From Caprella mutica (taxonomy: Eukaryota; Arthropoda; Malacostraca; Amphipoda; Caprellidae): 64,000 nucleotides of DNA. Shown one piece after another: positions 1 to 9,474 of the stretch (its first letter is position 1; each line of letters begins with the position of its first letter). The stretch covers positions 279,933-343,932 of the forward strand of contig CANNZV010000267.1 of assembly GCA_947561585.1 (NCBI GenBank), written 5' to 3'. Both the position numbers and the translations under genes were made by a program. The notes under the pieces are model-generated. The model did no database searches. It was not told the DNA's origin and saw only the letters and a list, made by a program, of their open reading frames with translations.

Positions 1-42
1 CAAATGGCTAAAGTCGAGCTTACTTAATGTAATAAAATCAAA

Positions 43-3000
43 ATGAATTTAAAAACGAACTTAACATTAATGATGATACTGCTACTGAATGTATCATTAT
101 TTGCACAAGACAGTTATACGTTGTCCGGTAATGTATCGGATGCCGATAACACTCCACTCATTGGAGTCAATGTTTTAGTGGCGAACACCTCATCTGGAAC
201 AGTTACAGATGTGGATGGAAATTATCAAGTAAAAGTCAGTAATGGTGATGTATTAGAATTTTCTTACACAGGATTCACCACTCAATCTATCACGATAAGT
301 GATCAAAAAACACTCAATGTTACCCTTCAAGAAGGGACTTTATTAGACGAGGTAGTCGTAGTTGGTTATGGCTCTCGGAAAAAATCGCACAATACTGGTG
401 CTATTGCGCAGGTAGGCGGAGCTGATATAGCAGCTATTCAGGCTACTCGTGTAGATGATGCTTTGGCAGGTAAATTGGCGGGTGTTTTAATTCAGAATCA
501 AGATGGCGCGCCTGGTGCAGACCCAAAGATTCAAATTAGAGCAGCTTCTTCTATTTCAGGTGCTTCAAATCCCCTAATTGTTGTGGATGGATACCCGATT
601 TCAGGAAGTTTGGCTACTGTTAATCCAAACGATATTGAAAGTTTGGAAGTATTAAAAGATGCTGCTTCAGCTGCTATTTATGGTTCTAGGGGCGCAAATG
701 GCGTTATTCTAGTGACCACCAAAAAAGGAAAGTCAGGTAAAGCTAGTTTCAGTTATAATGCTTACGCGAGTACTTCTAGTCGCTATGTAAGGGATAATAT
801 AACTCAGACATCTTCAGAATGGGCTAGTACAGTAGAAGCGGGTATAGCTGATGGTACTTTTGATGTTTCGGAAGTAGATCCAGCTTTATTAGACTATAGA
901 TTAAATGCCTTCAAAAATTCACCAGGTGTAGTAAATGTGGAAGATTGGTTGTTCCAAAATGGTAATAGCATGAGCCACAACTTCAACATGAGCGGTGGTA
1001 CTGATGATGTAAATTACTTTGCTTCAGTTGGTTATTTAGACGCAGAAGGTATTGTTATCACTCAAGGTTTTGAGAGATATAATGCACGCTTGAATGTGGA
1101 TGCTAAATTGGGTAAAAAATTCAAAACGGGTGTAAATTTCAATGGTTTTGTATCTGATAGAGATATCGTAGCGCATGACCAACGTGATTTATTGAGAGCG
1201 TATAGCGTTCACCCTATTTACCACACAGCAGAATCTATTGCATTCGTTCAAGACTTAGACCGCCAAGCACAAGAATTAGGATTGGCTGGATTTGACGAAG
1301 GTTTTAGAGGTGGTGATGCACCTTGGAACAATAGTATCCAAACATTGGAGCCTGGTATGTCAGCACAAGACTGGCACTATGGTAGAAGTGGTAATGGTAT
1401 TGGTGGATCTGGAGATGCTGGCCCTGCTACTAAATTGGATGCGGCAGACCAATGGCAAAAAACGCTTTTCGGTAATGTTAGCTCCTACTTACAATACAGC
1501 ATCGTAGAAGGTTTGAATGTAAAAACGGTTCTTGGTGGAGACATCAGAGATACACGCGATTTTTATTCTCAAGGATTAGAAGCAGACTCTAGAGCACGTA
1601 CTACTCAAACAGACTTGGATAGAACGAATGTTAAAAGAGCTTCTGTTTTAAGTGAAACTACCTTGAATTATACGAAAGAAGTGGGTAGCCATGACATCGG
1701 CGCTGTAGCTGGTGTTGAATTTCAAAACTTTTATATCACAGGACTTCAATTAAGAGGTACCAATGTACCTTTTGGCCAGCCTTTTAATTATGGCTTGTTA
1801 GATCCAGCAGATATTTCTATTTCGGAGAGAGCCGAAACGATTTCAAGAAGAAGTGTTTTTGGACGTATTAACTATGCTTATGACAATCGTTACTTAGCGT
1901 CTGTATCTGTCAGAAGAGATGGTGACTCACGTTTTGGTGCGAATAATAAATTTGCAACATTCCCAGCAGTTTCTTTGGGTTGGAATGTACACAATGAAGC
2001 CTTCTATAACTCCGACTTTTTGACGGATTTGAAACTACGTTTCAGTACAGGTTCTTTAGGAACTACGGCTTTCTTGGGGGCTTACAATTCATTGAGTCTT
2101 TTGAACCCTCAAGCATCTATATTTGGAACTGCATTTTTAATTCCTAACGATATTGCAAATCCAAATTTAACTTGGCAAACGAATACAGAGACTAACTACG
2201 GTATCAATTTAGGTTTCCTTGGTAACCGCTTCACATTAGGTGTAGACTATTACACATCTAATATTGAAGATATCTTAATTAGACAAAGTGTTTCGGAAGT
2301 ATTAGGTACAACTTCTATCGCTCTTAACTCTGGTGATGTTCAAAGTTCAGGAATGGAGTTTGAATTAGGTGCAGCAGTCGTTAATACTGGTAATTTCCGT
2401 TGGAATGTTAACGCTAATCTATCTACAGTTAATACAGAAATTATGGACTTAGGTGGTTTAGATGAATTAGCTCCTACTATTTATGGTCAGAGTGGTCGTG
2501 GTCCTGTTTTTAGAAACTATGTAGGTGGAGAAATTGGTGAAATGTGGGGATTAGAAACTACAGGAATGGTTGAAATGGAACATGTAGCGGATCCTACGAG
2601 AAATAATGGCATCAATAGTGGTGAAAGCTATGTTGTTGATCAAAACGGTGATGGTATCATTGATCGTACAAGAACAGTTGAAGAAGGTGGCGATTTAGTT
2701 AAAATAGGACAAAGTACACCAGATTTTTACTGGGGTTTGAGTAGCCAAATGACTTTCAAAGATTTGGATGTATCCTTCCAATTCCAAGGAGCACAAGGTG
2801 GTGATGTTTACAATATTGACCCGCTTTACTATAACTCACAATGGGGTGGAAGATTACGCTCTAGTTTTGATGCTGATGAAGACGGTATTGCTGACCATAA
2901 TGGACAACATTATGAAAGAAACAGAAACCAAACAGATGCTTTGATTCAAGATGCATCTTATGTAGCATTGAGAAACGTAACTATCGGTTATGCACTTAAT

Positions 3001-3216
3001 CCAGATGTGTGTAGCAAAGCAGGTTTAGGTTCTGCAAGAGTGTATGTTGCAGCTACTAACTTGTTGTATTCAATGGCTGATAACTATACCTCTTTCAATC
3101 CAGAAGGTGTAGAAACCGGAAATGGTGGTTACTTAGGACCAACCACTTATGGTGTACAAGTAGGTGCAACTCCAGTAGCAAGAAGTTTCACATTAGGTGT
3201 AAATGTTAATTTCTAA
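43..3216 (+). CDS. SusC-family TonB-dependent outer-membrane transporter
   Basis: This 1057-residue protein is a SusC-type TonB-linked porin that would import alginate oligosaccharides with its SusD partner. It has a signal peptide ending near FAQ (residue 22), then a carboxypeptidase-D regulatory-like domain (about 25-95, with the SGNVSD and GVNVLV motifs), a plug domain (about 105-230, VVVVGYG start and GANGVILVTTKKG end) and a long beta-barrel ending in an aromatic residue (VNVNF). The length is typical of the family. The start follows a short AT-rich leader; no Shine-Dalgarno is visible, as usual in Bacteroidota. The alginate assignment rests on the neighbouring PL6, PL7, KdgF, KdgK and Eda genes, not on the protein itself. 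Its promoter lies outside the window. Confidence 0.95.
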   Translation: MNLKTNLTLMMILLLNVSLFAQDSYTLSGNVSDADNTPLIGVNVLVANTSSGTVTDVDGNYQVKVSNGDVLEFSYTGFTTQSITISDQKTLNVTLQEGTLLDEVVVVGYGSRKKSHNTGAIAQVGGADIAAIQATRVDDALAGKLAGVLIQNQDGAPGADPKIQIRAASSISGASNPLIVVDGYPISGSLATVNPNDIESLEVLKDAASAAIYGSRGANGVILVTTKKGKSGKASFSYNAYASTSSRYVRDNITQTSSEWASTVEAGIADGTFDVSEVDPALLDYRLNAFKNSPGVVNVEDWLFQNGNSMSHNFNMSGGTDDVNYFASVGYLDAEGIVITQGFERYNARLNVDAKLGKKFKTGVNFNGFVSDRDIVAHDQRDLLRAYSVHPIYHTAESIAFVQDLDRQAQELGLAGFDEGFRGGDAPWNNSIQTLEPGMSAQDWHYGRSGNGIGGSGDAGPATKLDAADQWQKTLFGNVSSYLQYSIVEGLNVKTVLGGDIRDTRDFYSQGLEADSRARTTQTDLDRTNVKRASVLSETTLNYTKEVGSHDIGAVAGVEFQNFYITGLQLRGTNVPFGQPFNYGLLDPADISISERAETISRRSVFGRINYAYDNRYLASVSVRRDGDSRFGANNKFATFPAVSLGWNVHNEAFYNSDFLTDLKLRFSTGSLGTTAFLGAYNSLSLLNPQASIFGTAFLIPNDIANPNLTWQTNTETNYGINLGFLGNRFTLGVDYYTSNIEDILIRQSVSEVLGTTSIALNSGDVQSSGMEFELGAAVVNTGNFRWNVNANLSTVNTEIMDLGGLDELAPTIYGQSGRGPVFRNYVGGEIGEMWGLETTGMVEMEHVADPTRNNGINSGESYVVDQNGDGIIDRTRTVEEGGDLVKIGQSTPDFYWGLSSQMTFKDLDVSFQFQGAQGGDVYNIDPLYYNSQWGGRLRSSFDADEDGIADHNGQHYERNRNQTDALIQDASYVALRNVTIGYALNPDVCSKAGLGSARVYVAATNLLYSMADNYTSFNPEGVETGNGGYLGPTTYGVQVGATPVARSFTLGVNVNF

Positions 3217-3471
3217 ATAAATCTTTAAATATTCTTTGAAAAATTCCGTGAAAAAAGCAAAATTAATAGACTTTATGAATGAATAAAAGTGTTGATTTTG
3301 TTTGCTCTAATCACAGGATTTTTTGAAAAATCATTTTTAAATAACGCCAATTGGAGGCTAAACTTAGGTACTAAAAATTAAGTATTTGTGGTTTTTTATA
3401 ATGCCAAAAAATAAATACTTGATAATCAGTATTCCTTTATTTAGCCCTTAATTCGCATAAGTAATAAAACA
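3217..3471 (+). other. Long SusC-SusD intergenic spacer
   Basis: This 255-base non-coding spacer separates the two transporter genes. SusC/SusD pairs are usually almost adjacent. It is AT-rich and contains an imperfect inverted repeat (AAGTATTT at 3380-3387 paired with AAATACTT at 3413-3420, loop about 25 nt). No ORF is seen. It could hold an internal promoter or an RNA processing or attenuation site, but nothing proves this. Confidence 0.5.
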
Positions 3472-4773
3472 ATGAATAAATTATATATGATATTGGGAGT
3501 AGTATTATTGTTTGCAACAGCATGCGACAATGATCTAGACCAATTTCCGACAAATATTGCTAGTGCAGATACCTTGACAGACTATGACGGAGTTTTGAAT
3601 GCCGCATATTACTATCAACTCGGTTCAGCAACGCCAATGGCAGTGATGGGTGACTTCAGAGCGGACAATGGATTAATGCTAGAAGCACCATATACTGAAT
3701 TTGATACCTATGGTCCTAATTTAACGGACATGGGCGACCAGTTTTTTGGCCCTTTCTATACGGCTTTATATAAGTCAATATTAAGTGCGAATAACGTCAT
3801 TGAAAATTCTTCAGATGCTACTCAAGTAGCTGAAGCTAGATTTTTAAGAGGTTTGTCTTATTTCAAACTAGTACGCGTATTTGGTGATGTTACTTTGAAT
3901 TTATCTGCTACACCAAGTACTACAGATGGTTCTATTTTGGCAAGAACAGGAGCTGCTTCTGTTTATAATACCATCATCGCTGATTTGGAAGCAGCAATAG
4001 CAACTTTGGATACTGAAATAACAAATGGAAGAGCCTCAAAACTTGCAGCTCAAGGATTGTTAGGTAAAGTATATGTTCAAATGGGCGATTTTGCTAATGC
4101 AGAATCACATCTAGCTGCTGTTGTAAACGGAGCTGATGCCGCAGGGATTAGTTTGCAAGAAAACTTTGCTGATATCTTTGTTACTGATTTGAATTCAGAA
4201 GTCATCTTTGCAACTCAAATGTCAAGCTCTGTATCAAGCGAATATGGTTTTTCTGAATTTTGGTCATGGTCTGGTGGATTAGATACAAAATCTTTAACGC
4301 CATTAGATATGGACTTGTTTGATGCTTATAGCGATGATGATTTAAGAAGAACAATATCTGCTGATACATCAATTATGGCATCTCAAAAATTTCCTCAAAC
4401 AGGAGGTCCTGATCATGACTGGATTGAATTAAGATTAGCCGATGTTTTGTTGTTATATGCAGAAACATTAAATGAAAATGGTTCATCAGCAGCAGATGCC
4501 TTAGGCGTTTTAGATGGTATTAGAGATAGAGCAGGCTTAGCTCCTTTAGATGCTACAGTTCTTAATAGTCAAGCTTTAGTTAGACAAGCTATTCAAGACG
4601 AAAGAAGATTAGAATTAGCTTTTGAAGGTCAGCGTTGGTTTGATTTAGTTAGAACAGGTACTGTTGATGCTGAAATGGGCGCAACAATTGATGCTAATTA
4701 TCACTTGTTCCCAATTCCAGTTTCAGAAGTGTTAGCAAGCTTTGGTGTCATCAAACAGAATGATGGTTACTAA
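3472..4773 (+). CDS. SusD/RagB-family nutrient-binding lipoprotein
   Basis: This 433-residue surface lipoprotein is the SusD-like lid of the upstream SusC transporter and should bind alginate oligomers. The signal peptide ends in a lipobox (LLFATAC, Cys18). The TPR-like N-terminal half contains ARFLRGLSYFKLVRVFGDV. The C-terminal RagB/SusD region carries IELRLADVLLLYAETLNE and QDERRLELAFEGQRWFDLVRTG, both diagnostic of the family, and the protein ends with the usual HLFPIPVSEV segment. At 433 residues it is shorter than the common 500-600. A terminator-like hairpin follows at about 4832. The substrate is inferred from neighbours. Confidence 0.93.
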   Translation: MNKLYMILGVVLLFATACDNDLDQFPTNIASADTLTDYDGVLNAAYYYQLGSATPMAVMGDFRADNGLMLEAPYTEFDTYGPNLTDMGDQFFGPFYTALYKSILSANNVIENSSDATQVAEARFLRGLSYFKLVRVFGDVTLNLSATPSTTDGSILARTGAASVYNTIIADLEAAIATLDTEITNGRASKLAAQGLLGKVYVQMGDFANAESHLAAVVNGADAAGISLQENFADIFVTDLNSEVIFATQMSSSVSSEYGFSEFWSWSGGLDTKSLTPLDMDLFDAYSDDDLRRTISADTSIMASQKFPQTGGPDHDWIELRLADVLLLYAETLNENGSSAADALGVLDGIRDRAGLAPLDATVLNSQALVRQAIQDERRLELAFEGQRWFDLVRTGTVDAEMGATIDANYHLFPIPVSEVLASFGVIKQNDGY

Positions 4774-4831
4774 TAGAAGTTATAAATTTTATTGATTTAA
4801 CCTTGTTGTTGAATTTTTAAAGCATTTTATA

Positions 4832-4876
4832 AAAGCGTTTTATTGGCTATTTGTAGTCGATAAAACGCTTTTTTTA
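4832..4876 (+). terminator. Rho-independent terminator after susD
   Basis: The stem AAAGCGTTTTA pairs with TAAAACGCTTT around an 18-nt loop and is followed by a T run. It lies about 60 bases after the susD stop, so it should end the susCD transcript. Confidence 0.8.
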
Positions 4877-4885
4877 TGGGCTTCT

Positions 4886-5059
4886 TTTGAAACCATACAA
4901 CTTATAAAACACCCTCATTTCGCCCACCGTTGAAACGGTGGGCTGCCTGTCTGCGTCTTAAAATGACTGATTTTAGGCTAAAACGCGGACAAGCAGCCCA
5001 CGGTTTTAACCGTGGAGCGATAATAATGACCGTATTTTCATAAGTTGTATGGTTTTAAA
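4886..5059. repeat. Family A inverted-repeat element, copy 1
   Basis: This 174-base non-coding element is bounded by TTTGAAACCATACAACTT and its complement AAGTTGTATGGTTTTAAA. Inside are two GC-rich hairpins (CCCACCGTTGAAACGGTGGG and CCCACGGTTTTAACCGTGG) flanking a central inverted repeat built on GCGGACA. A second copy of the same length lies at 56649-56822. It looks like a MITE- or REP-type element. No transposase is linked. Confidence 0.8.
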
Positions 5060-5094
5060 TTGGCTTCTAAGAAACTTATATGCTTTCTAATATC

Positions 5095-5279
5095 ATGACG
5101 TATATTTTTTAATAAGCTAATACGCTGTAATGCCACTACATCCAATAATGTGTGCGGGGACGTGGCGCTGCCACTTAAGATATGTTGGTATCATTTTCTA
5201 CAAACGGTGTCGCCGCGCTACGGCTGCAAAAACTAACTGTATTAATATTTCTAGCTTTTAATTTAGGTATATACGTCAT
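5095..5279. repeat. Family F inverted-repeat element
   Basis: The ends carry the perfect 11-base terminal inverted repeat ATGACGTATAT / ATATACGTCAT. The roughly 185-base interior is non-coding and contains GACGTGGCGCTGCCAC and GGTGTCGCCGCGCTACGGC. Only one copy is in the window, so the mobile-element reading is tentative. Confidence 0.45.
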
Positions 5280-5390
5280 CAAAAATTTAAAAGCGTATTA
5301 GACATGTTGAATTGAAGTCACTTGGGCTATATTAGCCCGAGCCTATCTAAGCAGATAGTTATAATAGCCCAAATTAAGTTACTTACCATA

Positions 5391-5432
5391 AAAAAAACGG
5401 TCACTCCAATACCTCGGAGTGACCGTTTTTTA
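5391..5432. terminator. Bidirectional terminator after the PL7 gene
   Basis: A-rich left flank, stem ACGGTCACTCC / GGAGTGACCGT with a short loop, then a T run. It sits just beyond the 3' end of the minus-strand PL7 gene and would terminate the alginate operon. The mirrored A and T tracts allow function in both directions. Confidence 0.8.
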
Positions 5433-5462
5433 TACCTTTTAATACGTTTAAAAAGCCGCAAA

Positions 5463-7520
5463 TTATTCTTTATTCGGCGGTGTACCTGCGCCCATTGTCG
5501 CTGCTTTAAACCATACTTCTGTATAAGCTCCATTTTCATATTGCTTCGCAATATCACCACCATAAGTTTCTGCGCCGGCACACCAAACCATATTTTTTTC
5601 TGGTGATTTACCATTGGTTTGATTATAAGCACCTTGTTTGAAATACTGCATTTCACCTGCATACGCGCTTTTGCGCTCCACGCCATCTTGACCAATTGGA
5701 ACAAATAATTCTTGCGTTTGCGCTGGAATATCCGCTTTTGTGGTGTATTCTGATTGAATTAAACTCTTCGTAAATTGAACCGTCTCATGTCCTTCGCTTG
5801 TAAAAGTGACATACATAATACCATCATATACATTGATTTCATAGCTAAATGTCTCCCCTAATTCTATCCCATTTTCAGGTTCTGCGGGATAATCTGTAGG
5901 ACTAGCACCAACAACAGACATATCATGCCCCCAAACTGGATAAGAATAATCCCATCTGCCGCCATTGTCCTCACCTGCTGTATTGATTTCATAATTCCAG
6001 AAAACAGAGCCTTTAGTATGACCCGGGAATTTTTTGTAGAAGATTTTTATCGGTTCATTTTCGTGTCCTTCACTGCCGTGAATTTGCCCGACAACGGTTG
6101 AGAAAGCAGCCGCAACTCTTGCATCACCAGAAGTAGAAACGTGCATTACTTTTAATGTGCCCGTTAATTTACCACCCGTTTTAGGTGTCCATTCTTCTTT
6201 TTGGTGTAATTCTGTTCTGGTATTGCTCGAATTTTTTGAGGTCACGCCAGAATTCGGTGTTTTATAAACAACCCAGCGCATCGTGCCATCAATAACCGTA
6301 TAGAAAAAATCCTTATTTTCGTATTCCGTAAGGTCTTCGACACTCGTTCCGTCTCCCAATAGCATTTTAAATTTATCCATAAAAGGAATAACCGCATGCG
6401 GATAAACGGACTTTTTGCTTAAACCATCGTTCGCTTGAAAGTAGCCCTCATTAGATATGGCATCCTCGCTCACTGTGATACTAGCTGACTTAAACTGAAC
6501 TTCAGCATAATTTCCAGCAGCAATTTGTTTTTGAATATCGCCGCCATTCGTCTCTGCACCAGCACACCAAACTTTATTGACAAGGGGGGCTTTTCCATTG
6601 GTTTGATTGTAAGCACCTTGCTTGAAGAAAAGGCCTTCGCCCGCGTAGGCATCTGCTCGTTCTACGCCATCTTGACCGATTGGAACAAACAAATTTTTCA
6701 CTTGCTCAGGCATATCTGCTTTGGTAGCATATTCTGATTGGATTAAGTTTTTGGTAAATGTTTTGGTTTCATGCCCTTCGCTCCTAAACGTTAAGTTCAT
6801 CATCCCATCTTTCACTTCCACTTCATAGCTAAATTCTTCCCCTAATGCAATTCCGTCTTTAGGTTCTGCTGGATAGCTTTCTTTTTCTGTACCAATAACA
6901 GAAAAATCATAACCCCAAACTGGATAAGAATAATCCCATCTGCCAGAGTTGTCATCACCTGCTGTATTGATTTCATAATTCCAAAAAACCGAACCTTTTG
7001 TATGACCTGGAAATTTTTTGTAAAATAACTTAAACGGTTCATTCTCATGTCCATCCGCACTATGAATTTGACCCACCACTACAGAGTAGGAAGCAGCTAC
7101 GCGTGCATCGCCAGTTTTAGAGACATTCGTTACTTTGAGGGTAGCAGTCAACTTAGCATCCGTCATCGGCGACCACTTTTTCTTTTGCGCCAATTCGGTT
7201 CTTATATTGTTGGAAGTCCCGTGGGTATTCCCTGCATTGGTTGCTCTATAAACGACCCAATCTTGCTTACCATCGTTGGTAGCATAGAAGTAGTCTTTCT
7301 GCTCAAAACCAATGACATCACCGATAGTTGAGCCATCTCCCAAAATCAATTTGAATTTATCGAAAAAAGGGATAACATCGCTTGGGCGAGTTTTGCTTGC
7401 TGTTGTTTCTTTTCGCTGCTCTGTTGTTTCTTGCGCAGTATCTTGGCAACTATTTAGTGAAAATACAAGCCCAAACAGCATTAAAGCTTGAAAAAATGAT
7501 TTAACGGTTTTCGTATTCAT
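5463..7520 (-). CDS. Tandem two-domain PL7 alginate lyase lipoprotein
   Basis: This 685-residue protein is a predicted alginate lyase with two homologous PL7 (alginate_lyase2) modules, about residues 45-335 and 375-675. Each module has the three PL7 signature strips: R-T-E-L (near 106 and 433), QIH inside VVGQIH (near 148 and 476) and Y/F-FKQGAYNQ (near 300 and 629). Family knowledge places Arg, Gln, His and Tyr of these strips in the active site, so both modules look catalytically competent. The signal peptide ends in a lipobox (LNSC, Cys25), so the enzyme is lipid-anchored, probably at the cell surface. It is the last gene of the minus-strand operon, 64 bases after the kinase-dehydrogenase fusion gene. 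Whether the modules cut M- or G-blocks cannot be read from the sequence. Confidence 0.9.
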   Translation of the reverse strand: MNTKTVKSFFQALMLFGLVFSLNSCQDTAQETTEQRKETTASKTRPSDVIPFFDKFKLILGDGSTIGDVIGFEQKDYFYATNDGKQDWVVYRATNAGNTHGTSNNIRTELAQKKKWSPMTDAKLTATLKVTNVSKTGDARVAASYSVVVGQIHSADGHENEPFKLFYKKFPGHTKGSVFWNYEINTAGDDNSGRWDYSYPVWGYDFSVIGTEKESYPAEPKDGIALGEEFSYEVEVKDGMMNLTFRSEGHETKTFTKNLIQSEYATKADMPEQVKNLFVPIGQDGVERADAYAGEGLFFKQGAYNQTNGKAPLVNKVWCAGAETNGGDIQKQIAAGNYAEVQFKSASITVSEDAISNEGYFQANDGLSKKSVYPHAVIPFMDKFKMLLGDGTSVEDLTEYENKDFFYTVIDGTMRWVVYKTPNSGVTSKNSSNTRTELHQKEEWTPKTGGKLTGTLKVMHVSTSGDARVAAAFSTVVGQIHGSEGHENEPIKIFYKKFPGHTKGSVFWNYEINTAGEDNGGRWDYSYPVWGHDMSVVGASPTDYPAEPENGIELGETFSYEINVYDGIMYVTFTSEGHETVQFTKSLIQSEYTTKADIPAQTQELFVPIGQDGVERKSAYAGEMQYFKQGAYNQTNGKSPEKNMVWCAGAETYGGDIAKQYENGAYTEVWFKAATMGAGTPPNKE

Positions 7521-7544
7521 TATTGTTAATTTTTGTTAGTCTTT

Positions 7545-7576
7545 GTCACGAGGCGACCTCAAAGTCGCCTCGTGAC
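7545..7576. repeat. Family B hairpin in the PL7 leader (copy B4)
   Basis: A perfect 13-base inverted repeat GTCACGAGGCGAC / GTCGCCTCGTGAC with a 6-base loop fills the gap between the fusion gene and the PL7 gene. It resembles the GC-rich core of the longer family B elements at 19783, 26600 and 43682, including the following GTAGAATT. In the operon transcript it would form a strong stem-loop that could modulate PL7 levels. Confidence 0.65.
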
Positions 7577-7584
7577 GTAGAATT

Positions 7585-9462
7585 TTACCATTTCGTATGA
7601 TAGCTTTTTCCTGACGGGTCATCTATCCGTTTATAAGTGTGTGCTCCAAAATAATCTCTTTGAGCTTGAATAATAGTTGCGGTAGATTTAACCGTTTTTA
7701 TGCCATGAAAAAAGTTGACAGCTTCCAATAAACACGGAATATGAAGCTCGTTTTTTATGCCTTCTATAGCTACTATTTGAGCAGAAGCACGTGTCTGTTG
7801 AATGGTATCGCTTAGTTGGAATAGTATAGATTCATTTGTTTTCAAATAACCAACTAGCTTCTTCATAAAATCCGACTTGATGATACATCCTTCCGTCCAT
7901 ATTCTCGCAATTTCACTCAGGTCAACGTTCCAATCATGCTGATTTGACACTTTTGATATGAGCGAAAAACCTTGATGATGATTGATAATTCTGCTAAACT
8001 GATAGGCTTCTTTTAATTGAAGAATAGAAACGCCGTCGCCAGTACTTCTAGTCGGAAATACGCTTGCTGCTGCTATTCGTTTTTCTTTAAAAAAGGAAAG
8101 ATACCTCGCAAAAAGTGCTGCCGGAATCATAGTCGCCGGCTCACCAGAATTGGCTACTGAAACCGTTGCCCATTTGCCCGTTCCTTTGTTTCCAGCCTTA
8201 TCCAATATTTTATCCAATAGGTATTCGTCGCCTTCTTTTTTCCTTAAAATGTCCACCGTAATTTCAAGTAAGTAGCTTCCTAAGTCCTTCATCCACGCTT
8301 CAAAGACCGTTGCTATTTCGTCATTTGATAGTCCTTGATTTTTGAGTATGGAATAACATTCGGCCAGCAATTGCATCTCCACATATTCAATTCCATTATG
8401 AATCATTTTTACAAAATGCCCACTACCTTGCTCACCGACATAAGTGCAACAAGGCTTGCCATGGTTATCTTTTGCGGAAATCGCTTCTAAGTATTTTTGA
8501 ATTTTCAAGTAGGCTTCACGGTCGCCAGAAGGCATAATAGAAGGGCCTTTCAATGCGCCTTCTTCTCCTCCCGAAATGCCAGCTCCGATGAAAATCAAGT
8601 CTTTCGTTTTTAGGGCATCTATTCGCTGATTGGTGGTCTCAAAATGCGAATTACCGCCATCAATCACAATATCTCCCGCGTCCAAAACTTCGCTTAAGCT
8701 ATCCAAAACAGTATCTACAGAACCTGCGTAAACCATCAAAATGATTTTTCGAGGTCTTTCTATTGATTGCACAAAGGCTTTCAAATCATCGAATGGAAGT
8801 GCCTGCTTCAATTCAGGATATGCCCCTTGAAAGTCTTTGGCAATATTTTCCTCTTTTCCATCAATATGACGATTATAAAGGGAAATCATAAAGCCATTTC
8901 GGGCAAGGTTTCGGCTAAGGCTCTTGCCCATTACGCCCATGCCTAAGACACCAAATTCTGTTTTCATTAAAACGAGTTTTATCTTCTGAATAATAGCCTT
9001 TGGAGCATTTGCAATATCTATCTGGATGGCATTTTTTGGTTCTTCCAGCGTTTCAAACTGCGACTTTAACATCCCCGCATTCATAAAATGACCTGCTCGT
9101 CGTTTCATTCGCTCGAATATCAACTGATAGCTTCCTTTTAAGTAAACCCAAAGCACATTTGCCTCTATAGATTGCGTTAATTGTTGTCTATATACGTCCT
9201 TGAGCGCAGAGCAAGCAATGACGCACCCCATTTCAAGATGCTGCACAGCTATGTCGTGTAAAGCAGCTAACCAAGGCGCTCTATCGCCATCATTCAAAGG
9301 AATTCCTTGGCTCATTTTTTCAACATTCGACGGAGGATGGTGGTCATCTGCGTCGATAAACAAAACAGCTAATTCACGGGCAAGTAATTCACCAATCGAG
9401 GTTTTACCTGAACCGCTAACGCCCATGACGAAAATTACCTTTTTTGTTAAATTTGCTTTCAT
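7585..9462 (-). CDS. Gluconokinase / 6-phosphogluconate dehydrogenase fusion
   Basis: This 625-residue protein joins two enzymes. Residues 1-160 are a GntK-type gluconokinase (P-loop GVSGSGKTSIG, DADDHHPPSNVEKM, RAGHFMNAGML). From about residue 167 a full 6-phosphogluconate dehydrogenase follows: Rossmann start FGVLGMGVMGKSL, GGNSHF, GAGISGGEEGA, the catalytic Lys in GSGHFVKMIHNGIEYVEMQ, DKAGNKGTGKWA, and the C-terminal RDYFGAHTYKRID. Together they would convert gluconate to ribulose-5-phosphate, CO2 and NADPH. The Gnd part has its own Met (MKTEFGVLGMG), but the frame is continuous. It lies between the PL6 and PL7 genes. It is not needed for KDG catabolism; supplying NADPH to the DEH reductase is one inferred reason. 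Confidence 0.92.
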   Translation of the reverse strand: MKANLTKKVIFVMGVSGSGKTSIGELLARELAVLFIDADDHHPPSNVEKMSQGIPLNDGDRAPWLAALHDIAVQHLEMGCVIACSALKDVYRQQLTQSIEANVLWVYLKGSYQLIFERMKRRAGHFMNAGMLKSQFETLEEPKNAIQIDIANAPKAIIQKIKLVLMKTEFGVLGMGVMGKSLSRNLARNGFMISLYNRHIDGKEENIAKDFQGAYPELKQALPFDDLKAFVQSIERPRKIILMVYAGSVDTVLDSLSEVLDAGDIVIDGGNSHFETTNQRIDALKTKDLIFIGAGISGGEEGALKGPSIMPSGDREAYLKIQKYLEAISAKDNHGKPCCTYVGEQGSGHFVKMIHNGIEYVEMQLLAECYSILKNQGLSNDEIATVFEAWMKDLGSYLLEITVDILRKKEGDEYLLDKILDKAGNKGTGKWATVSVANSGEPATMIPAALFARYLSFFKEKRIAAASVFPTRSTGDGVSILQLKEAYQFSRIINHHQGFSLISKVSNQHDWNVDLSEIARIWTEGCIIKSDFMKKLVGYLKTNESILFQLSDTIQQTRASAQIVAIEGIKNELHIPCLLEAVNFFHGIKTVKSTATIIQAQRDYFGAHTYKRIDDPSGKSYHTKW

Positions 9463-9474
9463 CGTTACTTTTAC

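Noticed and set aside
5327..5704. Open frames antisense to or out of frame with the PL7, PL6, etfB and other genes.
   Set aside because: They are shadows of conserved coding sequence, lack family motifs, and overlap genes with clear domain evidence.
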